DNA of 41,817 bases, taken from positions 1 through 41,817 of the forward strand of contig MNEX01000021.1 of the NCBI GenBank assembly GCA_001917905.1, in the 5' to 3' direction. This document shows positions 34,856-41,817 of this stretch, in pieces. The notes beneath the pieces were generated by a model. It was not told the DNA's origin, did no database searches, and worked only from the letters and a program-made list of their open reading frames with translations. This DNA comes from Acidobacteria bacterium 13_1_40CM_65_14. GTDB taxonomy: Bacteria > Acidobacteriota > Vicinamibacteria > Vicinamibacterales > CAVVIG01. Made by a program: the position numbers and the translations under genes. The first letter of the stretch is position 1, and each line of letters begins with the position of its first letter.

Positions 34856-35358
34856 TTCATCTCACGAAGGCGCTCGTCCGGCGCTGGCTCGACGTTCTGC
34901 TGCACATCGCCGACACGCCGGAACGGACCGCGGCGGCGTTCGCGCTCGGCGTGTTCTTCGGCTTTTCGCCGTTCCTGGGATTGCACACGCTGCTCGGAAT
35001 CCTCTTCGCGTTCCTGCTCAACCTGAACCGTGTCGCGGTCCTGCTCGGTGTCTATTCGAATCTGCCATGGGTCATCGCGCCGTACTACGCGTTTGTCACC
35101 TGGCAGGCGGCGAAGATCACCGGCCACAGACTTCCACCGGGTTTCAACGCACAAATTCGTACGCTCTTCGAGATGTCGCTGTTTCAGGGGGATTTCTGGC
35201 ACCAGGTCATCACAATTTTGAAACCGCTGCTCGTGCCGTACGTTGTCGGCTCGACGATCGGCGCGCTCGTCCTGACCGCGATCGCGTACCCGGTCGCGCT
35301 AGCCTTCGTGACAAGTCGTCGCCGTATTCATGACATCATGACCCACCATAAACATTGA
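34852..35358 (+). CDS. DUF2062 membrane protein
   Basis: The 168-residue protein has the DUF2062 pattern TPERTAAAFALGVFFGFSPF followed by LGLHTLLGILFAFLLNLNRV, then NLPWVIAPYYAFVTWQAAKI and a C-terminal helix pair (LKPLLVPYVVGSTIGALVLT). Three or four membrane segments are expected. The molecular function of the domain is unknown. Its ATG overlaps the thiL stop (ATGA), making it the last gene of the rny-thiL-DUF2062 unit. Confidence 0.85.
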   Translation: MIHLTKALVRRWLDVLLHIADTPERTAAAFALGVFFGFSPFLGLHTLLGILFAFLLNLNRVAVLLGVYSNLPWVIAPYYAFVTWQAAKITGHRLPPGFNAQIRTLFEMSLFQGDFWHQVITILKPLLVPYVVGSTIGALVLTAIAYPVALAFVTSRRRIHDIMTHHKH

Positions 35359-35360
35359 GG

Positions 35361-35390
35361 GATTGCACAGGATTGCAGCGTTGCAATCCT
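35361..35390. repeat. Small GGATTGC hairpin
   Basis: AGGATTGCA (35369-35377) and TGCAATCCT (35382-35390) form a perfect 9-bp stem with a 4-base loop, preceded by another GGATTGCA. The word is that of the larger heptamer array at 35878-36042. Confidence 0.8.
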
Positions 35391-35406
35391 ACCCTCCTCC
35401 AAAATC

Positions 35407-35889
35407 ATGATCATTTCAGGGTCCTTCTGGCGGAAGAGCGTTGTGACGACGGTTGCGGTGGGCTGCTTCGTGTCGATGTACGAAGTGACGGCGCCGGCGC
35501 CCGGCGCGCGCCTCGCGTTCAGCGCGACCGCCTACTGCAAGGGCCTCGAGACAGCGTCCGGCGTCGCGGTCCAGAGCGGCATCGTCGCGTCGGACCCCGA
35601 GTTGCTGCCCGTCGGCTCGGTCATCGAAATCGATTCACTCCCGGGGCGTTATAACGGCATCTACACGGTGCTCGACACAGGCCCCGCCGTCCAGGGACGC
35701 CAGGTCGACGTGTACATGTGGAGCTGCAACGAGGCGTTGCAGTTCGGGCGCCGCCCGATTCATCTCAACGTGCTGCGCCTCGGGTGGAATCCGCGCGCGA
35801 CGACCCCGACATTCTTCGATCGATTGTTCACACGTCCGGAACCGCCGCCGCTCCCGTCGCGTCCGCTGCCGCTACGCATTGAGGATTGA
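35407..35889 (+). CDS. 3D-domain protein with double-psi beta-barrel fold
   Basis: The 160-residue protein has an N-terminal hydrophobic segment (about 10-26, signal or anchor). A 3D domain follows: FSATAYCKGLETASGVAVQS, GIVASDPELLPVGSVIEID, YNGIYTVLDTGPAVQGRQVD and VYMWSCNEALQFGRRPI. The three aspartates for which the domain is named are in ASDPELLP, VLDTG and VDVYM. The fold occurs in MltA-type lytic transglycosylases and in Sps/YabE-like wall proteins, so a role in the cell envelope is likely. The final IED and TGA stop lie in the heptamer array that follows. Confidence 0.82.
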   Translation: MIISGSFWRKSVVTTVAVGCFVSMYEVTAPAPGARLAFSATAYCKGLETASGVAVQSGIVASDPELLPVGSVIEIDSLPGRYNGIYTVLDTGPAVQGRQVDVYMWSCNEALQFGRRPIHLNVLRLGWNPRATTPTFFDRLFTRPEPPPLPSRPLPLRIED

Positions 35890-36042
35890 GGATTGCGGAT
35901 TGCGGATTTATTGTTGATTGTTGATTTGGGGAGTTATCGATCCACAATCAGCACTGAAACCGGCAAATCGGTAGGAATCCGCAATCGTCAAGTAATCCGC
36001 TATCATCAATAAATCCGCAATCCGCAATCCTCAATCCGCAAT
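35878..36042. repeat. Heptamer inverted array (GGATTGC family D) shared by two convergent gene ends
   Basis: Left arm: GGATTGA, GGATTGC, GGATTGC, GGATTTA, TTGTTGA, TTGTTGA. Right arm near 36008-36042: AATCCGC, AATCCGC, AATCCTC, AATCCGC. The interior has related ATCCGC words and an ACAATCAGC. Both converging genes take their stop codon from it (IED-stop and IAD-stop). Confidence 0.9.
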
Positions 36043-37917
36043 ACTCTCAGTTTGTCGCTCAGTCTTGTATTGCAGCTCGAACAGCTTGAAGTAGATCCCC
36101 CGCTTGGCGAGCAGCTCCTGGTGTGTGCCGGCTTCGCGAAGCCGCCCTTTGTGCAGCACGAGGATCTTGTCCATGTCCTGAATCGTCGACAGGCGATGCG
36201 CGATGGCGATCGTCGTACGGCCGGCCATCAGCACGCGCAGCGCGTCGCGGATGACGATTTCCGTCTCGGTGTCGACGCTCGAGGTCGCTTCGTCGAGAAT
36301 CAGGACGCGCGGATCGAAGGCGAGCGCGCGTGCGAAGGACAGCAGCTGCTTCTGGCCGACCGACAACGTCGATCCACGTTCCGCCACGGCGCTCCCATAA
36401 CCGTCGGGCAGTCGTGAAATGAACGGCTCGGCGTGGACGGCCTGCGCCGCGCGCTTGAGACGCTCGTCGTCGATCGTCTGGCTGCCCAGGCGGATGTTGT
36501 CGGCGATCGTGCCCGAGAACAGATGTACGTCCTGCAGCACGAGGCTGAACAAGCCGCGCAGGTCCGCCAGATCCAGCGTGCGAATGTCGACGCCGTCGAC
36601 GGTGATGCGCCCGCGCTGCACGTCGTAAAAGCGCAGAAGCAAGTTGATCAGCGTCGTCTTGCCCGATCCGGTCGCGCCGACGATGCCGACGCGCTCGCCG
36701 GGGCGCACCTCGAAGCTGATGTCGCGGAGTACCCAGTTCTCATCATCTGAGCTCTCCACCACAGGGGACACGGAGGACACGGAGGAACAACTACTTTTCC
36801 TCCTGTCCTCCGTGTCCCCCGTGGTGGAGAGTTTCCCGTCGTACGCGAACCACACGTTCTCGAAACGGATATGCCCCGCCGCCGGCGCAGGGCGACGAAC
36901 GGGTTGGACCGGCGCCTCGATCGTGACCGGCTCGTCGAGCACCTTGAAGATGCGCTCAGACGACGCCATCGCCGCCTGCAGGATGTTGAACTTCTCCGAC
37001 AGATCGCTGATCGGCCGGAAGAACCGCTGCGAGTACTGGAGGAACGCGACGAGCGATCCGATCGTCAGCGTTCCCGCCATCACGCTGAGGCCGCCGTACC
37101 AGATGATCAGCGCGGCCGCGAGCGCGCTGATCGCTTCGATCGCCGGATAGAAGACCGCGTAGTAGAAAATCGAGTCGACGTTCGCGTCGCGATGCTTGCG
37201 ATCGATTTCGTCGAAGCGCTCGAAATTCAGCGCCTCCCGCCGGAACAGCTGCACCGTCATCATGCCGGTGATGTTTTCCTGCAGGAACGCGTTGATGCGG
37301 GCGATCCAGCCGCGGACGACCCGGTAGGTGTCGCGGACGTTGCGCCGGAACCACTGCGCGACCAGCACGATGAGCGGAAGCACGCAGAACGCGACGAGCG
37401 CGAGCCGCCAGTTCATCCAGATCATGATCACCATGATGCCGACGAGCGGCAGCACGTCGCTGAAGACGGTCACGACGCCCGACGTGAAGAGATCGTTCAG
37501 AACGTCGACGTCGGAGGTGACGCGCGTCATGAGACGGCCGACCGGATTGCGGTCGTAATACTTCAGATCCAGCCGCTGCAGGTGACCGTAGATGGCCATC
37601 CGCAGGTCGTACATGATCCGCTGCCCGGTGAGCTGCATCGTCCAGGTCTGGATGTATTCGGCCGCGAACGAGATGACGAGGAGCGCGAGATAGACCGCCG
37701 CCAGACGGTCGAGGCCCGCGAGGCGTCCGGTGGCGATGTAGCGGTCGATGGCAATCTTCATCAGGTACGGCTGCGCCAGCGACACGGCCGCGCCGATGAT
37801 GATGACGACGAACGCGACGAGCACCGACCGCCAGTACGGCCGCAGGTATTGCAACAGCCGCCGCATCAGCCGCGCGTCGTAGGCTTTGCCGAGGATTTCG
37901 TCGTCGTGAACGGTCAT
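36031..37917 (-). CDS. ABC transporter half-subunit (permease-ATPase) with repeat insertion in the ATPase domain
   Basis: The 628-residue exporter half has six membrane segments (about 25-310), then an ATPase domain with A-loop VWFAYDG, Walker A GATGSGKTT (about 413), LVLQDVHLFSGTIADNI, signature LSVGQKQ and Walker B VLILDEATSSVD, H-loop AIAHRLST. Between the A-loop and Walker A, about 27 residues (LSTTGDTEDRRK ... SVSPVVES, about 362-389) come from an in-frame family A repeat. An adjacent half-transporter gene upstream on the same strand suggests a heterodimeric exporter for lipids, drugs or peptides. The ATG at 37917 is chosen because further upstream lies repeat DNA. Confidence 0.92.
   Translation of the reverse strand: MTVHDDEILGKAYDARLMRRLLQYLRPYWRSVLVAFVVIIIGAAVSLAQPYLMKIAIDRYIATGRLAGLDRLAAVYLALLVISFAAEYIQTWTMQLTGQRIMYDLRMAIYGHLQRLDLKYYDRNPVGRLMTRVTSDVDVLNDLFTSGVVTVFSDVLPLVGIMVIMIWMNWRLALVAFCVLPLIVLVAQWFRRNVRDTYRVVRGWIARINAFLQENITGMMTVQLFRREALNFERFDEIDRKHRDANVDSIFYYAVFYPAIEAISALAAALIIWYGGLSVMAGTLTIGSLVAFLQYSQRFFRPISDLSEKFNILQAAMASSERIFKVLDEPVTIEAPVQPVRRPAPAAGHIRFENVWFAYDGKLSTTGDTEDRRKSSCSSVSSVSPVVESSDDENWVLRDISFEVRPGERVGIVGATGSGKTTLINLLLRFYDVQRGRITVDGVDIRTLDLADLRGLFSLVLQDVHLFSGTIADNIRLGSQTIDDERLKRAAQAVHAEPFISRLPDGYGSAVAERGSTLSVGQKQLLSFARALAFDPRVLILDEATSSVDTETEIVIRDALRVLMAGRTTIAIAHRLSTIQDMDKILVLHKGRLREAGTHQELLAKRGIYFKLFELQYKTERQTESIAD
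36752..36831. repeat. Family A inverted array inside the first ABC gene
   Basis: CTCTCCACCACAGGGGACA and ACACGGAGG units are mirrored by CCTCCTGTCCTCCGTGTCC and GTGGTGGAGAG. It is read without a stop in the ABC frame and gives the same peptide phase as the thiL copy. Confidence 0.93.
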
Positions 37918-37925
37918 AAAAGCCG

Positions 37926-38016
37926 CGCCACCACGGTGGACGCGGGGGACACGGAGGCGCAATCGGGCTCACATCCAGGATTGAACCTCCTGTCCCCCGT
38001 GTCCACCGTGGTGGAG
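37926..38016. repeat. Family A inverted array between the two ABC genes
   Basis: GCCACCACGGTGGACGCGGG and ACACGGAGG are mirrored by CCTCCTGTCCCCCGTGTCC and ACCGTGGTGGAGAG. It fills the spacer, ending nine bases before the downstream gene's ATG on the minus strand. Confidence 0.92.
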
Positions 38017-38029
38017 AGAGTCGCCATTC

Positions 38030-39916
38030 TCATGATGCCGCCAACTCCTCCTCCAGCAATTGCTTCTTGTGCAGCTCCGCGTAGAGCCCGTTGTGGCGAA
38101 TGAGCTCGTCGTGCGTGCCGCGTTCGAAGATGCGGCCCTGATCGAGCACGAAAATCTGATCGGCGTCGCGGACCGTCGAGATGCGGTGCGACACGATGAT
38201 CGAGGTCCGCTCGCGCATCACGTCGCGCAGCCGCGACAGGATTTCTTCCTCGGTATACGTGTCCACGGCCGACAGCGCGTCGTCGAGAATCAGGATCCGC
38301 GGATCGATGGCGATCGCGCGCGCCAGCGCGGTCCGCTGCTTTTGGCCACCGGAAAGGGTGATACCGCGCTCCCCCACCATCGTCTCGTAGCCTTTCGGAA
38401 AATCCTCGACGTCCTTATCGAGACGAGCCACCGACGCCGCATGGACAATGCGGTCGTGCCTTTCTTGATTTCCGCGGGGCCCCACCCCCGCGGCTGACGC
38501 GCTCGGGCAGTAGCCCTCGCGCGTATCAAGAACAGGACGTCCAGGATCTCCGTCGGCCCGTCCTGGCTGTCCCGCCTGTCCCGCCCGTCCCGCCTCTCCT
38601 GCCCCGGCGATCGCATCCAGCCCGAACGCGACGTTATCCGCGAGCGTGTCCGAGAACAGAAACGGCTCCTGCGGCACGAATCCGATTGCGCCGCGGAGAA
38701 CCGCGAGCGGCATCTCGCGCACGTCCACGCCGTCGATGAACACCGTGCCGGGCGGCGGATCGTGCAGCCGCGCGAGCAGCGAAATGAGCGTCGATTTTCC
38801 CGAACCGGTGACGCCGACGAGCGCGACGGTCTGGCCCGCTTCGATCTTGGCGGACACGTGATTCAACACCGGCGTTCCGTTGAAACCGAACACGAGATCG
38901 CGAAATTCGATCGCTCCGCGAATCGACCATGAATCCGCAATCCGCAATCCGCGATCCGCAATGGCTGGCTCTGTATCGAGGATCTCCAACATCCGCTTCC
39001 AGGACGCCATGCCGCGCTGCAGCATGTTCGTCACCCACCCGAACGCGATCATCGGCCACGCGAGCATCGTCAGATACGCGTTGAACGCGACGAACTGACC
39101 GAGCGTGATGCGGCCGCGGATCACCTCGCGGCTGCCGAGCCACAGCACCAGCAGCGCACCGAGGCCGAGGAAAAACGACATGCTCGGGAAGAAAAACCCC
39201 TGGAGCACAATCAACCGGCGGTTGCGCCGCAGATACTCCTCGTTGGACTTCCGGAAGCGCTCCAGCTCGGCCGCTTCCTGCCGGTAGGCGCGCACGACGC
39301 GGGCGCCGGACAGCGCTTCCTGCGTCACCGCACTCACCTCCGACAGCTGCGCCTGAATCTGCTCGAAGCGTTTGTGAATCTCGCTGCCGAAATACCACAC
39401 CGAGATCGACACAAACGGCAGCGGGATCAGCGAGAGCAGCGTGAGCCACGGATCGATGGCCAGCATCATCGCCAGCGCGACGACGAAGGTCAGCATCGTG
39501 TTGGCCGAGTACATGACGGAGGGACCGATCATCATCCGCACGGCGTTCAAGTCGTTGGTGGCACGCGACATGAGGTCGCCGGTCCGGTGACTCTGAAAGT
39601 ACGCGAGCGGCAGCTTCTCCAGGTGCGCGAAGAAGTCGTTCCGCATGTCGTACTCGATGTCGCGGGACGCCCCGATGAGAATGCGGCGCATCAGGTATCG
39701 AAACAGGCCGCCGACGATCCCGATGCCCAGAAGGAGGGTGGCGTACTCGATCAGCTTCGCGCGCGTGACACCGCGGGTGAGGTCGTCGATGGCGTACCGG
39801 AGTACCATGGGCGACGCCAATGCCACGCCCTGTGTGATGACCACACACACCAACCCAACGAGGAAAGCCTGCCGATACCGGAGCACGTAGCCCAGCAGAC
39901 GTCGAAACGGTGACAC
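38030..39916 (-). CDS. ABC transporter half-subunit with three repeat-derived inserts
   Basis: The 628-residue exporter half has six membrane segments (about 15-300) and an ATPase domain with Walker A GVTGSGKST, GFVPQEPFLFSDTLADNVAF (Q-loop), signature LSGGQKQRTAL, Walker B ILILDDALSAVD and the H-loop IIVSHRIST. In Walker B, Asp replaces the usual catalytic Glu, as in one site of asymmetric heterodimers. Three inserts are encoded by different repeats: RGLRIADS (about 318-328), GEAGRAGQAGQPGRA (about 436-453) and a GC-rich element (about 458-481). The last two lie in the helical subdomain between Q-loop and signature. The start is GTG, seven bases after a minus-strand TATACT. Confidence 0.92.
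   Translation of the reverse strand: MSPFRRLLGYVLRYRQAFLVGLVCVVITQGVALASPMVLRYAIDDLTRGVTRAKLIEYATLLLGIGIVGGLFRYLMRRILIGASRDIEYDMRNDFFAHLEKLPLAYFQSHRTGDLMSRATNDLNAVRMMIGPSVMYSANTMLTFVVALAMMLAIDPWLTLLSLIPLPFVSISVWYFGSEIHKRFEQIQAQLSEVSAVTQEALSGARVVRAYRQEAAELERFRKSNEEYLRRNRRLIVLQGFFFPSMSFFLGLGALLVLWLGSREVIRGRITLGQFVAFNAYLTMLAWPMIAFGWVTNMLQRGMASWKRMLEILDTEPAIADRGLRIADSWSIRGAIEFRDLVFGFNGTPVLNHVSAKIEAGQTVALVGVTGSGKSTLISLLARLHDPPPGTVFIDGVDVREMPLAVLRGAIGFVPQEPFLFSDTLADNVAFGLDAIAGAGEAGRAGQAGQPGRADGDPGRPVLDTREGYCPSASAAGVGPRGNQERHDRIVHAASVARLDKDVEDFPKGYETMVGERGITLSGGQKQRTALARAIAIDPRILILDDALSAVDTYTEEEILSRLRDVMRERTSIIVSHRISTVRDADQIFVLDQGRIFERGTHDELIRHNGLYAELHKKQLLEEELAAS
38472..38542. repeat. GC-rich GGGGTGGGGCCCC element inside the second ABC gene
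   Basis: The reverse complement reads GGACGTCCTGTTCTTGATAC at its start and ends GCGGGGGTGGGGCCCCGC, matching the 10398-10470 copy almost word for word. It is translated in frame as part of a roughly 50-residue insert. Confidence 0.9.
38556..38607. repeat. Nonamer array CCTGTCCCG inside the second ABC gene
   Basis: Units CCTGTCCCG, CCTGTCCCG, CCCGTCCCG, CCTCTCCTG in 9-bp register code for Gly-Gln-Ala/Gly-Arg-Ala type triplets on the minus strand. It sits directly beside the GC-rich element. Confidence 0.88.
38932..38962. repeat. Heptamer array AATCCGC inside the second ABC gene
   Basis: Four 7-bp units (AATCCGC three times, GATCCGC) followed by AATGG. The same word builds the array at 35878-36042. 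It is translated as Ile-Ala-Asp-Arg-Gly-Leu-Arg-Ile-Ala-Asp, in the linker between the membrane and ATPase domains. Confidence 0.9.
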
Positions 39917-39923
39917 CCTCGCG

Positions 39924-39929
39924 AGTATA
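39924..39929 (-). promoter_or_regulatory. -10 element of the ABC operon, predicted leaderless
   Basis: Minus-strand TATACT lies seven bases before the GTG start at 39916, with no Shine-Dalgarno. No convincing -35 is seen. Confidence 0.5.
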
Positions 39930-39961
39930 GCGTGCGAGACCGCCAGCGCCTTTACGACTTC

Positions 39962-39991
39962 TTCACTACGACGCTAACGTGCTGGTAGAAT
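39962..39991 (+). promoter_or_regulatory. Promoter of cstA, predicted leaderless
   Basis: TTCACT (39962-39967), 18 bp, then TG-G-TAGAAT (39983-39991), an extended -10. The cstA ATG at 40000 follows after eight bases, with no Shine-Dalgarno. Confidence 0.6.
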
Positions 39992-39999
39992 GGCCGCTT

Positions 40000-41817
40000 A
40001 TGCGCGCCCTTTACATCATTGTTCCTATTCTGTGCATTCTGGTCATCGCGTACCGCTACTACAGTGCCTTCATCGCCGCCCGGTTGTGGGTGATTGACGA
40101 AACGCGGACGACGCCGGCCCACACGAAGTACGACGGCGCCAACTATTTTCCGACCACCCGCTGGGTCCTCTTCGGCCATCATTTCGCGGCGATCGCCGGC
40201 TCCGGTCCGCTCATCGGGCCGGTGCTGGCGGCGCAGTTCGGGTACGCGCCCGGGCTGATCTGGCTCGTCGGCGGCGTGTGCCTCGCGGGCGCGGTTCAGG
40301 ACTCGTTCTGGCTGTGGGCCTCCACGAGGCGCGGGGGGCGATCGCTTGCGGATATCGCGCGCAGCGAAGTCAGCCCGCTGGCCGGCATCACCGCCGCCAT
40401 TGCGATTCTGCTGATTCTGATCATCGCGATGGCGGGTCTCGGCATCGCCGTCGTCAACGCGCTCGCTGACAGCGCGTGGGCCACCTTCACGATCTTCATG
40501 ACGATTCCGCTCGCGCTCGTGATGGGCTTCTACATGTTCAGGTGGCGCAAGGGCCACGTGAAAGAGGCGACGATCGTCGGCGTCACGATCATGTTCCTCG
40601 GCGTGGTCTTCGGGAAGAACGTGGCCGAATCGTCGATGGGCCACTGGTTCGTCCTGACGCACCATCAGATTGTGATCGCGATGGCCGTCTATACGGTCGC
40701 CGCAGCAGTGCTGCCCGTGTGGATGCTGCTGACGCCGCGCGCCTATCTCAGCACGTTCATGAAGATCGGCACCGTCGCCTTCCTCATCCTGGGCGTGATG
40801 ATCGTGAATCCGACGCTCCAGGCGCCGGCGTTCTCGCAGTTCGTCAGCGGCGGCGGTCCGATCATTCCGGGGCCGCTCTTTCCGTTCGTGTTCATCACGA
40901 TTGCGTGCGGGGCGATTTCCGGCTTCCACTCGCTCGTCTCGACGGGCACGACCTCGAAGATGATCGATAACGAGCGCGACATCCGGCCGATCGGGTACGG
41001 CGCGATGCTCGTCGAAGGGGTCGTCGGCGTGATTGCGATTATCACCGCCGCGTCGCTGAACCCGGCCGACTACTACGCCATCAACACCTCGCCGGCGGTG
41101 TTTCACAACCTTGGCCTCTCGGTCGTCAACCTGCCCGAGCTGCAATCGGAGGTCGGCGAAATCGTGGCGGGACGGCCCGGCGGCGCGGTCTCGCTGGCCG
41201 TCGGGATGGCGCACATTTTCAGCGGCCTGCCGGGCATGCGCGGCCTGATGGCGTACTGGTATCACTTCGCCATCCTGTTCGAAGCCGTCTTCATCCTCAC
41301 GACCATCGACTCGGGCACGCGCATCGGGCGGTTTCTGCTCCAGGAATTCATCGGACGTGCGTGGAAGCCGTTCGGCCGGACTGACTGGCTCCCCGGCACG
41401 CTCATCTCGACGGTTGCGATCGTCCTCTCCTGGAGCTACTTCATTTGGACCGGCAGCATCAGCACGATCTGGCCGATGTTCGGCGTCGCGAACCAGTTGC
41501 TGGCGGTCGTCGCGCTCGCAGTGGCGACGACGGTCATCATCAACATCGGCCGCACCAAGTACATGTGGATTACCTTCGCGCCGCTGTGCTTCATTTCGAC
41601 GACGACGCTGACGGCCGGATTCATGAACGTGACGGACAACTTCTGGCCGATGGCGGTCGGCGCCGATCCGGCGCTGCACGTGCAGGGCTACGTGAACTCG
41701 ATCTGCACCACGATCATGCTGGTGTGCGCCGTCGTCATCCTCGCGTCGACGGCGATGCGCTGCCTGAAGGTGCTGACCGGACGGCGGCCGGTCATGACGT
41801 TGGCGGAAGCGGAAGCG
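40000..41817 (+). CDS. cstA: Carbon starvation protein CstA family transporter, 3' end cut off
   Basis: The open frame runs 606 codons from ATG 40000 to the window edge. It begins MRALYIIVPILCILVIAYRY and shows CstA-family blocks: TKYDGANYFPTTRWVLFGHH, FAAIAGSGPLIGPVLAAQFG, GGVCLAGAVQDSFWLWAS, RRGGRSLADIA, GAISGFHSLVSTGTTSKMID, RPIGYGAMLVEGVVGVIAII and LTTIDSGTRIGRFLLQE. At least a dozen membrane helices are expected. Characterised members import pyruvate or peptides under carbon limitation. About 60-100 residues are missing at the end if length is typical. It is divergent from the ABC operon, with about 80 bp between the starts. Confidence 0.95.
   Translation, partial: MRALYIIVPILCILVIAYRYYSAFIAARLWVIDETRTTPAHTKYDGANYFPTTRWVLFGHHFAAIAGSGPLIGPVLAAQFGYAPGLIWLVGGVCLAGAVQDSFWLWASTRRGGRSLADIARSEVSPLAGITAAIAILLILIIAMAGLGIAVVNALADSAWATFTIFMTIPLALVMGFYMFRWRKGHVKEATIVGVTIMFLGVVFGKNVAESSMGHWFVLTHHQIVIAMAVYTVAAAVLPVWMLLTPRAYLSTFMKIGTVAFLILGVMIVNPTLQAPAFSQFVSGGGPIIPGPLFPFVFITIACGAISGFHSLVSTGTTSKMIDNERDIRPIGYGAMLVEGVVGVIAIITAASLNPADYYAINTSPAVFHNLGLSVVNLPELQSEVGEIVAGRPGGAVSLAVGMAHIFSGLPGMRGLMAYWYHFAILFEAVFILTTIDSGTRIGRFLLQEFIGRAWKPFGRTDWLPGTLISTVAIVLSWSYFIWTGSISTIWPMFGVANQLLAVVALAVATTVIINIGRTKYMWITFAPLCFISTTTLTAGFMNVTDNFWPMAVGADPALHVQGYVNSICTTIMLVCAVVILASTAMRCLKVLTGRRPVMTLAEAEA

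Noticed and set aside
36031-39916. Insertion sequence or transposase associated with the repeats
   Set aside because: No transposase, integrase or reverse transcriptase frame was found anywhere in the window.

Overview
The window reads as one continuous piece of a GC-rich bacterial chromosome. It is dominated by conserved housekeeping genes with accessory DNA packed between them and sometimes inside them. The gene content and order, an N-terminal fragment of an acidobacterial-type (ADOP/MacB-like) permease and the base composition suggest Acidobacteriota, perhaps a Vicinamibacteria-like lineage. That assignment is inference, because no rRNA is present.

Layout. 0-5.3 kb: the left edge carries two AmmeMemoRadiSam genes (amrA partial, amrB) on the minus strand. 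They are divergent from gatC-gatA, which is followed by a zinc metallopeptidase and an ATP-grasp ligase. 5.3-9.4 kb: a broken small membrane gene, two small membrane proteins, an omega-like RNA polymerase subunit, and dnaK between two Hsp20 genes. 9.4-16 kb: ymdB, xseA-xseB-ispA-tlyA-panE-nadK (DNA repair, isoprenoid, rRNA methylation and cofactor genes; dxs, often found here, is absent). 16-24 kb: an M20 peptidase, mltG and ruvX on the minus strand, then a lipoprotein phosphodiesterase, an EnvC-like amidase activator and an S41-type protein with altered catalytic positions. 24-31.3 kb: tRNA-Val(GAC), thrS-infC-rpmI-rplT-pheS-pheT and zapB/zapA-like genes. 31.5-35.9 kb: a permease remnant, a 6S RNA gene, rny-thiL-DUF2062 and a 3D-domain protein. 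36-41.8 kb: two ABC half-transporters on the minus strand and a 3'-truncated cstA.

The most unusual feature is a window-wide population of short arrays. Each is built from imperfect 7-, 8- or 9-bp units, usually followed after a short spacer by its own inverted complement, so it can fold as a hairpin. At least ten unrelated unit words share this design. They sit at gene boundaries, often just before a start codon or supplying a stop codon, one is nested in another, and several are read in frame inside gatA, dnaK, thiL, envC and both ABC transporter genes. A separate GC-rich element with a GGGGTGGGGCCCC core and a REP-like element add to this.

A second theme is initiation. Several genes (dnaK, hsp20, gatC, ruvX, nadK, cstA, one ABC gene) have a -10 or TGn-extended -10 element only 5-9 bp before the start codon and no Shine-Dalgarno sequence, which predicts leaderless mRNAs. 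Two divergent gene pairs appear to share one symmetric -10. infC instead has a strong Shine-Dalgarno and a rare ATC start. All functional calls come from reading the sequence; no database search was run.
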